The notes below the pieces were generated by a model, which saw nothing but the letters and a program-made list of their open reading frames with translations, was not told the DNA's origin and searched no databases. From the NCBI GenBank assembly GCA_040880235.1, contig JBBDIX010000072.1, forward strand, positions 1 through 14,999: DNA of 14,999 bases. Reading direction: 5' to 3'. The position numbers were made by a program, and so were the translations under genes. Origin of the DNA: JBBDIX01 sp040880235. Its GTDB lineage: Bacteria > Actinomycetota > Nitriliruptoria > Nitriliruptorales > Nitriliruptoraceae. How positions within the stretch are numbered: the stretch's first letter is position 1; the number at the start of each line of letters is the position of its first letter. Shown here piece by piece: positions 7,420-14,250 of this stretch.

Positions 7420-7449
7420 TCGGGTGGCTGGGGGGCAGGGGATCGAACC
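7420..7449 (-). repeat. tRNA-Gln 3' end acting as putative proximal att site
   Basis: This is the intact-side copy of the direct repeat found at 817-853. It contains the T-loop and 3' T-stem strand, the acceptor strand, discriminator and CCA of tRNA-Gln, plus five bases beyond. Tyrosine recombinases commonly use exactly this part of tRNA genes as attB and recreate it on integration, which would explain why the tRNA stays whole here. Confidence 0.55.
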
Positions 7450-7499
7450 CTGGATTCCGGCTCCAAAGGCCGGCGTGTTGCCGGTTACACCACCCCCCA
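7425..7499 (-). tRNA. tRNA-Gln (anticodon UUG)
   Basis: The minus strand folds as a full cloverleaf of 75 bases with encoded CCA. The acceptor stem is TGGGGGG/CCCCCCA with G as discriminator. The D arm GTGT/ACAC encloses the short loop AACCGGCA typical of glutamine tRNAs. The anticodon stem is CCGGC/GCCGG around the loop CTTTGGA, giving anticodon TTG at 7466-7464. The T arm is CAGGG/CCCTG with loop TTCGATC. It follows ispE by 53 bases on the same strand. A TACCCT box near the ispE end could be its own -10, otherwise it is co-transcribed. Its 3' end is the likely integration target of the island. Confidence 0.95.
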
Positions 7500-7552
7500 A
7501 CGCAGCGCACGCCGTGGCACGCAACCGCGGGCGCGAGGGTAGTGGGTCGAGA

Positions 7553-8521
7553 TCAGTGGACCTCGGGGCCGCCGGCAGGAGACGACGCGAGTTCCACGCG
7601 GTCGAACAGGTGCCCGACCTCGTCGGCGATGCGTTGGGCCTCGAGGCGGCTCGGCGCGAGCCCCATGACCGTCGGTCCGGACCCGCTGACCACCGCGCCG
7701 TACGCGCCTGCGGCGATCATCGACTTCTTCGCGGCCTCGAGCTCGGGGCGCAGATGGAACGCGGCGACCTCGAGGTCGTTGTGCAGCGCCGCACCCAGCG
7801 CCTCGGGATCCGCGGTGCGCAGTGCCTGCAACACGGCGTCCGGCTCGACCGCCGACGGCGTGCCGATGTCGTCGAAGGTGCGGTAGACGTCGGCAGTGGA
7901 CAGACCGGCACGGCTCACCCCGATGACCCAGTAATACGAGCCCCGCACGAGCACCTGGGCGGTCGAGGTCCCGGTGCCCGTCGCGATCGCGGTCCCCCCG
8001 GACACGCAGAACGGCACGTCCGCGCCGAGATCCGCGGCGAGCGTCGCGAGCTGCATGCGGTCGAGTCCGGCGTCCCACAGTTGGTTGAGGGCCACCAGCG
8101 TCGCGGCGGCGTCCGCCGATCCCCCGGCCATCCCCGCCGCGATCGGGATCTTCTTGTCGAGTCGCAGCCGGGTGACGGGATGCTGGTGGGGTTGATCGGT
8201 CTGGCTCGCACGTCCGATCCCGCACTCCTCCATCAGCCGTCGTGCCGCACGTACGGCGAGGTTCGACCCGTCAGTCGGGACTGCACCCGCACCGTCCACG
8301 GCGAACTCCAGTCCCATGAACCGCCGGGCCGCGGGATGCGACGCACTCGGCTGATCGTCGAGCTCCGCAGTGATTGCATCGTGGAGCGCGACGGTCTGCA
8401 GCACCGTGACGAGTTCGTGCAGCCCGTCGGTGCGGACACCACGGATGGCCAGGAAGAGGTTGACCTTCGACGGCACGCGCACCCGCACACGAACCGCAGC
8501 CGTGCCAGGTCGACGTGGCAC
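7553..8521 (-). CDS. ispE: 4-diphosphocytidyl-2-C-methyl-D-erythritol kinase (IspE)
   Basis: IspE phosphorylates the 2-hydroxyl of CDP-methylerythritol with ATP, the fourth step of the MEP pathway to isoprenoid precursors, in the cytoplasm. The 322-residue protein has the three GHMP-kinase motifs: PSKVNLFLAIRGVRTDGLHEL near residues 17-37 with the substrate Lys19, the ATP-binding glycine loop PIAAGMAGGSADAA at 126-139, and SGSGPTVMGL near the C-terminus. Asp168 in LGADVPF is the expected catalytic Asp. In the loop, Met-Ala replaces the more usual Leu-Gly (GLGGGS), a mild variation. The GTG start at 8521 is supported by GGGAGG with GGAGG ending nine bases upstream. It lies 52 bases after rsmA on the same strand, the rpfB-rsmA-ispE order known from actinobacteria. 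Length and motifs are normal. Confidence 0.95.
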   Translation of the reverse strand: MPRRPGTAAVRVRVRVPSKVNLFLAIRGVRTDGLHELVTVLQTVALHDAITAELDDQPSASHPAARRFMGLEFAVDGAGAVPTDGSNLAVRAARRLMEECGIGRASQTDQPHQHPVTRLRLDKKIPIAAGMAGGSADAAATLVALNQLWDAGLDRMQLATLAADLGADVPFCVSGGTAIATGTGTSTAQVLVRGSYYWVIGVSRAGLSTADVYRTFDDIGTPSAVEPDAVLQALRTADPEALGAALHNDLEVAAFHLRPELEAAKKSMIAAGAYGAVVSGSGPTVMGLAPSRLEAQRIADEVGHLFDRVELASSPAGGPEVH

Positions 8522-8573
8522 GTGCCGACACCTCCCACCGGGAATGCGGCGGTTCTCCCGATCCGCCGTGCGG

Positions 8574-9464
8574 TCATCCTACGGGGGTACCGCCGTCGGG
8601 AGCCAGGGCAGCCGCCAGCTGCCGGAAGGTCACCGCCGGCAACTGCTCGGCGCGCCACCCCAGGTCGACACCGAGATCGGCCGCCACCGCCTCCAGTCGC
8701 TCGCGGTCCGTGTGGCGCGACAGCGTGTTGCGCAGGGTCTTGCGACGCTGCGCAAACGCCGCCTCGACGAGCGCGAAGACCGCGGTGCGTTCCGCCCCCG
8801 TAGGGGCGTCGTCGCGCCGCGCGAGGCGGATCATGACGCTGTCGACGTTGGGCACCGGATGGAACACGGCGCGCGGGATGCGCAGCGCCGTGTGGGCGTG
8901 GGCCTCGAGCTCGATCTTGACGCTCACGGCGGAACGCAGGCGATGGCCAACGGGGGCGGCCCAGCGTTCGCCGACCTCGCGCTGGACCATCACCAGCGCG
9001 TCGGTGACACTCCGGCTGGCGAGTGCCTGCATGACGATGGGGGTGGCGGCGTTGTACGGGAGGTTGGCGACGAGGCGCACGGTGTCAGCCACGACGACCT
9101 CGTCGAGATCGAGGTCGAGCACGTCGGCGTGGATCACCTCGACATCGTCACGGTCGGCGAAGCGTTCCCGGAGCACCGCCACCAGTCCGGCGTCGAGTTC
9201 GACCGCGATGATGCGCGCGACGTGTCCGACGAGACCAGAGGTCAGCGATCCGAGGCCAGGGCCGACCTCGAGCACGACGTCGTCGCCGTCCAGCCCTGCC
9301 GCCGCCACGATGCGTCGGACCGTGTTCGGGTCGACGAGGAAGTTCTGCCCGTCGGCGCGTCGCGGCGCCAGACCGTGACGGTCGAGCAGGACCCGCACGT
9401 CCGACGGGGTCAGCAGATGCTGGGCGTTCAGCGGATGCCCAGGCGCCGCGCGCAACCGGGCCAC
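8574..9464 (-). CDS. rsmA: 16S rRNA (adenine1518-N6/adenine1519-N6)-dimethyltransferase RsmA (KsgA)
   Basis: RsmA dimethylates the two adjacent adenines in the helix 45 loop of 16S rRNA using S-adenosylmethionine, a late step of small-subunit maturation. Visible motifs are ADGQNFLVDPNTVRRIV (the family G-QNF-D start), SAM-binding EVGPGLGSLT, the acidic AVELDAG after strand 2, HADVLDLDL, and the catalytic NLPYN followed by the ATPIVMQAL helix. The C-terminal part has FHPVPNVDSVMIRL and FAQRRKTLRNTL, both family landmarks. The frame is open to a GTG at 9488, with further starts at GTG 9473, GTG 9464 and TTG 9455. None has a strong RBS and all overlap the end of the rpfB-like gene. I chose 9464 (296 residues) as a compromise. 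Coupling to the upstream gene's termination is likely. Function is sure, start is not. Confidence 0.93.
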   Translation of the reverse strand: MARLRAAPGHPLNAQHLLTPSDVRVLLDRHGLAPRRADGQNFLVDPNTVRRIVAAAGLDGDDVVLEVGPGLGSLTSGLVGHVARIIAVELDAGLVAVLRERFADRDDVEVIHADVLDLDLDEVVVADTVRLVANLPYNAATPIVMQALASRSVTDALVMVQREVGERWAAPVGHRLRSAVSVKIELEAHAHTALRIPRAVFHPVPNVDSVMIRLARRDDAPTGAERTAVFALVEAAFAQRRKTLRNTLSRHTDRERLEAVAADLGVDLGWRAEQLPAVTFRQLAAALAPDGGTPVG

Positions 9465-10588
9465 GCACCCCACGGATCGATGCCCCACCCGACCCGCAGC
9501 TCGTAGAGACGCTCGGCCGCCGCGATCTGCTCCTCACGTGTGGCCTCGTGCGGCCACTCCGCGAACTTCGTGCCCCCGGCGACACGCCAGGAGCGGTGGT
9601 TGAACTGCAACCCGCCGTAGTACCGGGCATCGCTGCGTTCGTCGAGGTGGGTGTGGCCGTTGCGCTGCCAGTTCCCGCCCGCCTCGCACCGCGCGAGCCG
9701 GTCCCAGTCGACGTGGGTCCCCACGAGCAACTCACGAGGCTCGGGTTCGCGCGCGACCTCCTGGGCCACGAGCTCGCGGTCGACCTCGTCGCCGTCGATG
9801 GTGGTCACTCGGTAGCGGTCGTAGCGCAGCCCATCCTCCCCCTCGATCGACACCTTCGTCGTCCCGCGCCACACCTCGTCGGACGGCACGCGGACCTCCG
9901 GGCGAGGCAGCACCACCTCGTCGACGACCTCCCCGAAGGCGACCCGTTCGACCACGACGCGACGCACGTCGCCGAGCGACGTCTCGAGCGGGTGCGACAG
10001 CAGGTCGTGTTCGCCGAGCTCCACGCCCTGGTCGAGGAGCAGGGACTCCACGTCACCGTCGAAGGTCGTCACGTGACGGGTCTCACCATCCACGGACAGC
10101 TGCACCTGGTGGGGGACCCACACGTCGACGCGGGTTCCATCGGCCACCGGCGCGGTCCAGGCCGGCACGACCTGCGCGTCGAGGCTGCGCACATCGGCGA
10201 GACCGGCGCGGTGCAGCACCCCGGCGACCGAGTCGACGGGCGCGACCACCCGGTGCACGAGCGCACCGTCCACGTGGACGTCGACGGTGACGGCACGCAC
10301 CACGTCGATGAGCATCCCGTCGACGACCGGATCGTCCAGCCCCGGGCGCACGGCGTCATTCGATCCGACATCGAGTTCGAGCTGGTCGACCACGTCCCCG
10401 ACCGTCGACCCGTAGGTCCGCACCGTGGCGACCTCCCCGTCGACGAACACGTCCACGTGGGAGCCGAAGCCGACGAGCCCGGCAGACGCCGCCGAGAGCG
10501 CAGCGAGCATCGCCATACCGAGCGCACGACGACGGACCCACGCCATGGTCACGGCGAGGCCTCGTCTGACGCGTGCGAATCGGGGCAT
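9428..10588 (-). CDS. rpfB: Resuscitation-promoting factor, RpfB-like (DUF348 x3, G5, Rpf domain)
   Basis: From ATG 10588 this is a 386-residue secreted or membrane-anchored muralytic enzyme that cleaves peptidoglycan and aids regrowth from dormancy. After an Arg-rich start comes one hydrophobic segment (ALGMAMLAALSAASAGLVGFG, residues about 22-42), a signal anchor. Three DUF348-like modules follow (starting near VDVFVDGE, VTVDVHVDG and VQLSVDGE), then a G5 domain (about 213-290, ERVAFGEVVDE to DRELVAQEV), and a C-terminal Rpf domain from DWDRLARCEAGGNW to the end. The catalytic Glu is Glu302 in RCEAGG, and Cys301 and Cys379 can form the conserved disulphide. Compared with RpfB of M. tuberculosis, the Rpf domain has about eight extra residues before YYGGLQF and about five in WGIDPWGAWP. 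The frame opens at GTG 10639, with ATG at 10597 and 10588. None has a clear RBS. The order tatD-rpfB-rsmA-ispE matches mycobacteria. Confidence 0.9.
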   Translation of the reverse strand: MPRFARVRRGLAVTMAWVRRRALGMAMLAALSAASAGLVGFGSHVDVFVDGEVATVRTYGSTVGDVVDQLELDVGSNDAVRPGLDDPVVDGMLIDVVRAVTVDVHVDGALVHRVVAPVDSVAGVLHRAGLADVRSLDAQVVPAWTAPVADGTRVDVWVPHQVQLSVDGETRHVTTFDGDVESLLLDQGVELGEHDLLSHPLETSLGDVRRVVVERVAFGEVVDEVVLPRPEVRVPSDEVWRGTTKVSIEGEDGLRYDRYRVTTIDGDEVDRELVAQEVAREPEPRELLVGTHVDWDRLARCEAGGNWQRNGHTHLDERSDARYYGGLQFNHRSWRVAGGTKFAEWPHEATREEQIAAAERLYELRVGWGIDPWGAWPGCARRLGIR

Positions 10589-10685
10589 CACGAGCATCCA
10601 TGTCGCGGCCGGAACCGAGAAGCATGCCCCGTCGGCCACGCTTCGCCAACCGGAGATCGGCCAGACGACGGTCGGGAGCGCGCGG

Positions 10686-11471
10686 TCACCAGGAACCTCC
10701 GGGCAGGGCGAACGCGCGCTGGGTGTTGGCGAGCACCTGCGGCGCGAGGGCCTCGGGGTCCTGTCCGCGCACCTGCGCGAGCACCTCGAGCGTCAACCCG
10801 ACGTGAGACGGGTCGTTGGGGGTCCCGCGGTGTGGATGGGGGGTGAGGAAGGGCGAGTCGGTCTCGGTCAGCAGCAGTTCGGCGGGCGCGGCCGCAGCGG
10901 CCAGCCGCAGGGCGTCGGCGTTTCGGAAGGTCACGTTGCCGGCGAACGAGAGGTACCAGCCGGCCTCGGTGCAGCGTCGAGTGACGTCGAGGTCGCCGGA
11001 GAAGCAGTGCATGACGACGCGTTCGGGCGCGCCGGCGTCGTCGAGGATGGCGAGGCAGTCGTCCCACGCGTCGCGGCAGTGGATGACCAGCGTGCGGTCG
11101 CGGCGTCGCGCGATCTCGATGTGGGCGCGAAACGACGCCTCCTGCTGCGCGGGGGTCGTCCAGTCGCGGTACTGGTCCAAACCCGTCTCCCCCACCCCGA
11201 CGACGTGCTCGTCCCCGGCGAGCCGGTCGATGACGGCGAGCACCTCGTCGGTTGCCTCCATGGCGTCGTTGGGGTGGATGCCGACCACGGCGTGGACGTC
11301 GTCGAATCGCCGCGCTGCGGCGAGGGCCTGGTTCGACGAGGCGAGGTCGGTCCCGACGGTCATCATCGCGACGACGCCCGCAGCGCGGGCGCGTTCGACC
11401 TGTGTCGCGACGGACAGTCGGTCGTGGTGGTCGAGGTGGCAGTGTGTGTCGACGAGTTGCACGGCAGACAT
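10686..11471 (-). CDS. tatD: TatD family metal-dependent hydrolase (DNase)
   Basis: This 261-residue TIM-barrel amidohydrolase-fold protein has all TatD metal-site motifs: DTHCHLD at residues 8-14, GIHPND near 64-69, the glutamate in GETGLDQYRD near 93-102, HCRDAWDD, HCFSG, and the terminal aspartate in TETDSPFLTPHPHRG. Family members are 3'-5' exonucleases acting on DNA ends, with roles proposed in repair and DNA turnover. The ATG at 11471 is preceded by AGGA five bases upstream. The gene sits between rsmI and rpfB in the conserved actinobacterial order. The 155-base gap to rsmI holds a GC hairpin (11546-11566) and probably its own promoter. Length and motifs are normal, with no sign of damage. 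Confidence 0.94.
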   Translation of the reverse strand: MSAVQLVDTHCHLDHHDRLSVATQVERARAAGVVAMMTVGTDLASSNQALAAARRFDDVHAVVGIHPNDAMEATDEVLAVIDRLAGDEHVVGVGETGLDQYRDWTTPAQQEASFRAHIEIARRRDRTLVIHCRDAWDDCLAILDDAGAPERVVMHCFSGDLDVTRRCTEAGWYLSFAGNVTFRNADALRLAAAAAPAELLLTETDSPFLTPHPHRGTPNDPSHVGLTLEVLAQVRGQDPEALAPQVLANTQRAFALPGGSW

Positions 11472-11545
11472 GGATCCTGGGTCGAGACGGAGGTGGCCAC
11501 CGGGAGGCCGGGAAGGTCACGGCACCGCGGGGGTGGCACGCAAGA

Positions 11546-11566
11546 GCCCGCCGTGAGCAGGCGGGC
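11546..11566 (-). terminator. GC hairpin between rsmI and tatD, possible terminator
   Basis: A perfect 7-bp stem GCCCGCC/GGCGGGC with a 7-base loop lies 60 bases beyond the rsmI stop codon on the minus strand. The bases after it on that strand (TCTTGCG) contain only three T, so it is a weak intrinsic terminator at best, as is common in GC-rich actinobacteria. It suggests that rsmI and tatD may be separately transcribed. Confidence 0.4.
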
Positions 11567-11626
11567 CGAAGTCTGGAGTGTACCAGCCGGTCGGCAGCGC
11601 CTGCAGGTCGCGTGGTGCCCAGTGGA

Positions 11627-12472
11627 TCAGGTGGTGCTGGCCCGGTCCTCCACCGCGTTCGCGTAGAGCGCACGGCGCGACACCCCGACGCGCGCGGCGA
11701 CCTCTGCGACGGCGTCGCGCAGGCTCTCCCCGTCCGCGATGCGCGATCGGACCTGTTCAAGCAGGTCCTGGTCATCGACGTCGGCCGGCTCGGACGGTTG
11801 GCCCCCGACCACCAGTGTGATCTCGCCGCGGGCACCCGCGCGCACCCGGTCGGCGAGCTCGCCGAGCGTCGCGGCCACGACCTCCTCGTGGAGCTTGGTG
11901 AGCTCCCGCGCGAGGGTCGCTGGCCGGTCGGCTCCGAGATGGTCACACAGGTCCTGCAGGTCCTCGGTTGCCCGGTGCGGCGTGACGAACAGCACGACGG
12001 TGCGGGGTTCGACGGCCAGCGCCTCGAGCCGCTGGCGGCGAGTCCCCCCGCGCCGAGGCAGGAAACCCTCGAACACGAACCGGTCCGTGGGCAGTCCGGC
12101 GACCATGAGCGCCGCGAGTGCGGCGGAGGGGCCCGGGACCGGTTCGACGCGCAGTCCCGCTGCGGTGCACGCGGCCACGAGGCGGTAGCCCGGATCGGAG
12201 ATGGCGGGTGTGCCCGCGTCGGTGGCCAGCACCACCGTCTGACCACCGCGGATGTCGTCGAGTACGCCGTCGACGCGCTGCTGCTCGTTGTGTTCGTGCA
12301 GCGATCGCTGCGGGGCGCGGGATCCGACGTGGGCGAGGAGGCGCCCCGTCCGGCGCGTGTCCTCGGCGAGCACGAGGTCTGCCTCGCACAGGACGCGAGC
12401 AGCCCGTGGCGACAGGTCCTCGAGATTGCCGATGGGGGTCGCGAGCACGACGAGCCGGCCGGTCACGAGCAT
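11627..12472 (-). CDS. rsmI: 16S rRNA (cytidine1402-2'-O)-methyltransferase RsmI
   Basis: RsmI 2'-O-methylates C1402 in the decoding centre of 16S rRNA with S-adenosylmethionine. The protein has the tetrapyrrole-methylase fold: GRLVVLATPIGNLEDLSPRA at its start, the EDTRRTGRLL strand-helix, HEHNE, DAGTPAISDPGYRLV and VPGPSAALAALMVAGL, and FEGFLPRR, all family hallmarks. The frame is open to 12772, but the first 100 residues of that reading are Pro/Arg-rich non-homologous sequence. The ATG at 12472 begins exactly at the family N-terminus and has AGGAG three bases upstream, giving 281 residues, the usual size. The C-terminus has a helix-turn-helix-like end (VAARVGVSRRALYANAV), common in RsmI. 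It is divergent from phoU. TACGCT at 12500-12495 is a possible -10 box. Confidence 0.95.
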   Translation of the reverse strand: MLVTGRLVVLATPIGNLEDLSPRAARVLCEADLVLAEDTRRTGRLLAHVGSRAPQRSLHEHNEQQRVDGVLDDIRGGQTVVLATDAGTPAISDPGYRLVAACTAAGLRVEPVPGPSAALAALMVAGLPTDRFVFEGFLPRRGGTRRQRLEALAVEPRTVVLFVTPHRATEDLQDLCDHLGADRPATLARELTKLHEEVVAATLGELADRVRAGARGEITLVVGGQPSEPADVDDQDLLEQVRSRIADGESLRDAVAEVAARVGVSRRALYANAVEDRASTT

Positions 12473-12643
12473 CGTCTCCTGCAACGGGCCGCCGAGCGTA
12501 CTTCCCACACGAGGCCCGCCTCGGTCGCCCGGAGGGACGGGTGCGGTGAACGCCGCATGAACGTCCGGCCTCAGATCCCTGAACGGCGCCGCAGCTGCCG
12601 CGCCTCGCGGCATGCTTGAGGTCCCCACCCCGCCGGCGAGCCC

Positions 12644-12649
12644 TAGGGT
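12644..12649 (+). promoter_or_regulatory. Possible -10 box of the phoU gene
   Basis: TAGGGT fits the actinobacterial TANNNT -10 pattern and lies 29 bases before the phoU ATG, giving an expected transcript start near 12656 and a leader of about 23 bases. TTGAGG at 12616-12621 is the nearest -35-like hexamer, but at 22 bases it is too far for a standard spacing. The 206-base divergent gap 12473-12678 holds nothing else that I recognise. Confidence 0.35.
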
Positions 12650-12678
12650 GTCGGGGCCGTCCTCACCGAGAGTCCGAG

Positions 12679-13425
12679 ATGCCCGATCCGACGCACCCCT
12701 CGACCAGTCCCTCCCCGGACGAAGACCCGCTTGCCTGGCTCGAGCTCGAGATGCAGGAGGCCGGGGGTTCACGGACCGAGTTCCATCACCAGCTCGAGGC
12801 GTGCCGCGTCAAACTGGTCGAACTCGCGGCGCAGGTGCAGGCACACATCGTCCCGACGACCGAGGCGTTCCTCGATGCCGACGTGGCGTCCGCGAGTGAC
12901 CACCAGGCCATCGCACGCACGATCTCGGAGGGTTGCACCGCACTCGAGGACGCGTGCTTCCTGCTGCTGGCGCGCCAGAGCCCCGTCGCTGGGGACCTGC
13001 GTCGGATCGTCGCGACGATCCGGTGCGTCACCCCCATCGAGCGGACCGCGCAGCTGATCGGCCACATCGCCCGGTCGCTGACCTGGGTGCACCCGCCGTC
13101 GATGCCCGAGCGCCTGTGCCAGACGCTGCGTGACCTGGCCGAGCAGTCTTCGCGGGTGTTCGCGGGCGCCGTGGCGGCCTGGGAACAGCTCGACGGTCTG
13201 GCCGCCGTCGAACTCGAGCGCACGGACGACGAGGTCGACCTGCTGCACAAGCTCCTGCTCACCGACCTGTACACCGGGGCGCAGTCGACCGAGGAGTCGG
13301 TGAGCCTGGCGCTCATCGCCCGGTACTTCGAGCGCATCGGGGATCACGGGGTCGACATGGCCCGGCAGGTCACCTACGCCGTCACCGGCGAACGAATCGT
13401 CGACGAGGACAGGTCGTCGGACTGA
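12679..13425 (+). CDS. phoU: PhoU-like phosphate signalling protein
   Basis: PhoU proteins sit between the PstSCAB phosphate transporter and the PhoR/SenX3-type kinase and keep the kinase off when phosphate is plentiful. This 248-residue product is helical, with two PhoU repeats. The first has ARQSPVAGDLRRIVATIRCV (residues 98-117, matching the family RQPVA-DLR helix) and the second LIARYFERIGDHGVDMARQV (212-231) with the classic ERIGDH metal-binding motif. The equivalent place in the first repeat reads ERTAQL (121-126), lacking the Asp. An acidic, Pro/Ser-rich N-terminal tail of about 25 residues precedes the fold. The ATG at 12679 is chosen because the earlier frame (from 12616) overlaps the putative promoter and is Arg-rich. 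Only a weak GAG lies before it. It is immediately followed by the two-component pair, which supports a phosphate role. Confidence 0.9.
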   Translation: MPDPTHPSTSPSPDEDPLAWLELEMQEAGGSRTEFHHQLEACRVKLVELAAQVQAHIVPTTEAFLDADVASASDHQAIARTISEGCTALEDACFLLLARQSPVAGDLRRIVATIRCVTPIERTAQLIGHIARSLTWVHPPSMPERLCQTLRDLAEQSSRVFAGAVAAWEQLDGLAAVELERTDDEVDLLHKLLLTDLYTGAQSTEESVSLALIARYFERIGDHGVDMARQVTYAVTGERIVDEDRSSD

Positions 13426-13493
13426 CCTGCGCGCAGCCGAGACGGACGACGAACGTGCCCCGATGCGCAGACGAAGGTTGGGCCGACGGGAAC

Positions 13494-13499
13494 TAGACT
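13494..13499 (+). promoter_or_regulatory. -10 box suggesting a leaderless response-regulator transcript
   Basis: TAGACT is a good TANNNT -10 hexamer, and exactly seven bases separate it from the ATG at 13507. The expected transcription start therefore coincides with the start codon, and no Shine-Dalgarno sequence is needed or seen. Leaderless mRNAs are common in actinobacteria. The gap after phoU is 81 bases, so the regulator probably has this promoter of its own. Confidence 0.5.
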
Positions 13500-13506
13500 C
13501 GAGCCC

Positions 13507-14208
13507 ATGCCGAGGATCCTGGTCGTCGAGGACGAACCATCGCTCGTCGAGGCACTCGAGTTCGCCCTCACCAGCGAGGGGTTCGAGGTCGTCGTCGCGA
13601 CCGATGGTTCGGCTGCGCTGTCCACCTTCGAACGCGAACGTCCCGACCTCGTCCTGCTGGACCTGATGCTGCCGGGCACGCCGGGCACGGAGGTCTGCCG
13701 CCAGATCCGCGCGACGAGCGTCACGCCGGTGATCATGCTCACCGCGAGGGACGCGGAGATCGACAAGGTCGTCGGGTTGGAACTCGGCGCCGACGACTAC
13801 GTGACCAAGCCGTTCTCCACCCGCGAACTCATCGCCCGAATCCGTGCGGTGCTGCGTCGCGGCGGCGACTGGGACACGGTCGACGTCGACGCACCGCTCG
13901 AATCGGCGGGGGTGCGCGTCGACCAGGAACGGCACGAGGTCACCGTGCGAGGCACGCAGGTCGAGATGCCGCCGAAGGAGTTCGCCCTGCTCGAACTGCT
14001 GGTGCGCAACGCCGGGCGGGTCCTGACCCGTGACGTGCTGATCGATCGCATCTGGGGCTCGGACTACTTCGGCGACACCAAGACCCTGGACGTGCACGTA
14101 AAGCGGCTGCGGGGACGCATCGAGGCCGATCCACACGACCCGCAACTGATCCTCACGGTGCGAGGCGTCGGCTACAAGTTCACCGATCGTCAGGGTCCGC
14201 CTCAGTAG
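13507..14208 (+). CDS. OmpR/PhoB-family response regulator (RegX3/PhoB-like)
   Basis: This 233-residue two-domain regulator has a receiver domain (1 to about 118) with the acidic pair Glu8-Asp9, phospho-acceptor Asp52 in LVLLDLMLPG, Thr79 in IMLTAR, and Lys101 in YVTKPFS. It is followed by a winged-helix trans_reg_C domain (about 130-228) with PPKEFALLELLVRNAGRVLTRDVLIDRIWG, the recognition helix TLDVHVKRLRGRIE and the wing VRGVGYKF. Phosphorylation by the partner kinase would promote dimerisation and promoter binding. The order phoU, regulator, kinase suggests control of phosphate-responsive genes, as for RegX3 or PhoB. The pst and target genes are not in the window. The ATG start is at the family N-terminus and seems to be leaderless. 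The kinase gene begins 42 bases downstream on the same strand. Confidence 0.94.
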   Translation: MPRILVVEDEPSLVEALEFALTSEGFEVVVATDGSAALSTFERERPDLVLLDLMLPGTPGTEVCRQIRATSVTPVIMLTARDAEIDKVVGLELGADDYVTKPFSTRELIARIRAVLRRGGDWDTVDVDAPLESAGVRVDQERHEVTVRGTQVEMPPKEFALLELLVRNAGRVLTRDVLIDRIWGSDYFGDTKTLDVHVKRLRGRIEADPHDPQLILTVRGVGYKFTDRQGPPQ

Positions 14209-14250
14209 CCTCGAGGCGCACCCACTCGCACCTCCCGGCCCGGAGCACGC

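Larger units (their letters stand above)
817..7449. mobile_element. Putative genomic island integrated at the 3' end of tRNA-Gln
   Basis: The block is bounded by directly repeated copies of the tRNA-Gln 3' end: 7420-7449 is part of the intact gene and 817-853 is a displaced copy. The layout is what tyrosine-recombinase integration into a tRNA gene leaves behind, with an intact tRNA at one side and a 3' fragment at the far side in the same orientation. Inside are a truncated DDE transposase, a SNF2 helicase, a SWIM protein and a Fic protein, none of which belong to the tatD-rpfB-rsmA-ispE neighbourhood. No integrase, excisionase or replication gene is visible, so the element is either a decayed relic or was mobilised in trans. 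An alternative is a tandem tRNA-Gln pair, one copy of which was largely deleted. Confidence 0.55.

Noticed and set aside
7424..8803. A 459-codon open frame on the plus strand over tRNA-Gln and ispE
   Set aside because: It begins inside the tRNA and runs antisense through ispE, with no protein-like features.
9548..10846. A 432-codon open frame on the plus strand opposite the rpfB-like gene
   Set aside because: It is antisense to the G5/Rpf gene and has low-complexity His/Asp/Arg composition.
10588..12246. A 552-codon open frame on the minus strand over rsmI and tatD in another frame
   Set aside because: It is a Pro/Arg/His-rich shadow. The true frames encode conserved RsmI and TatD motifs.
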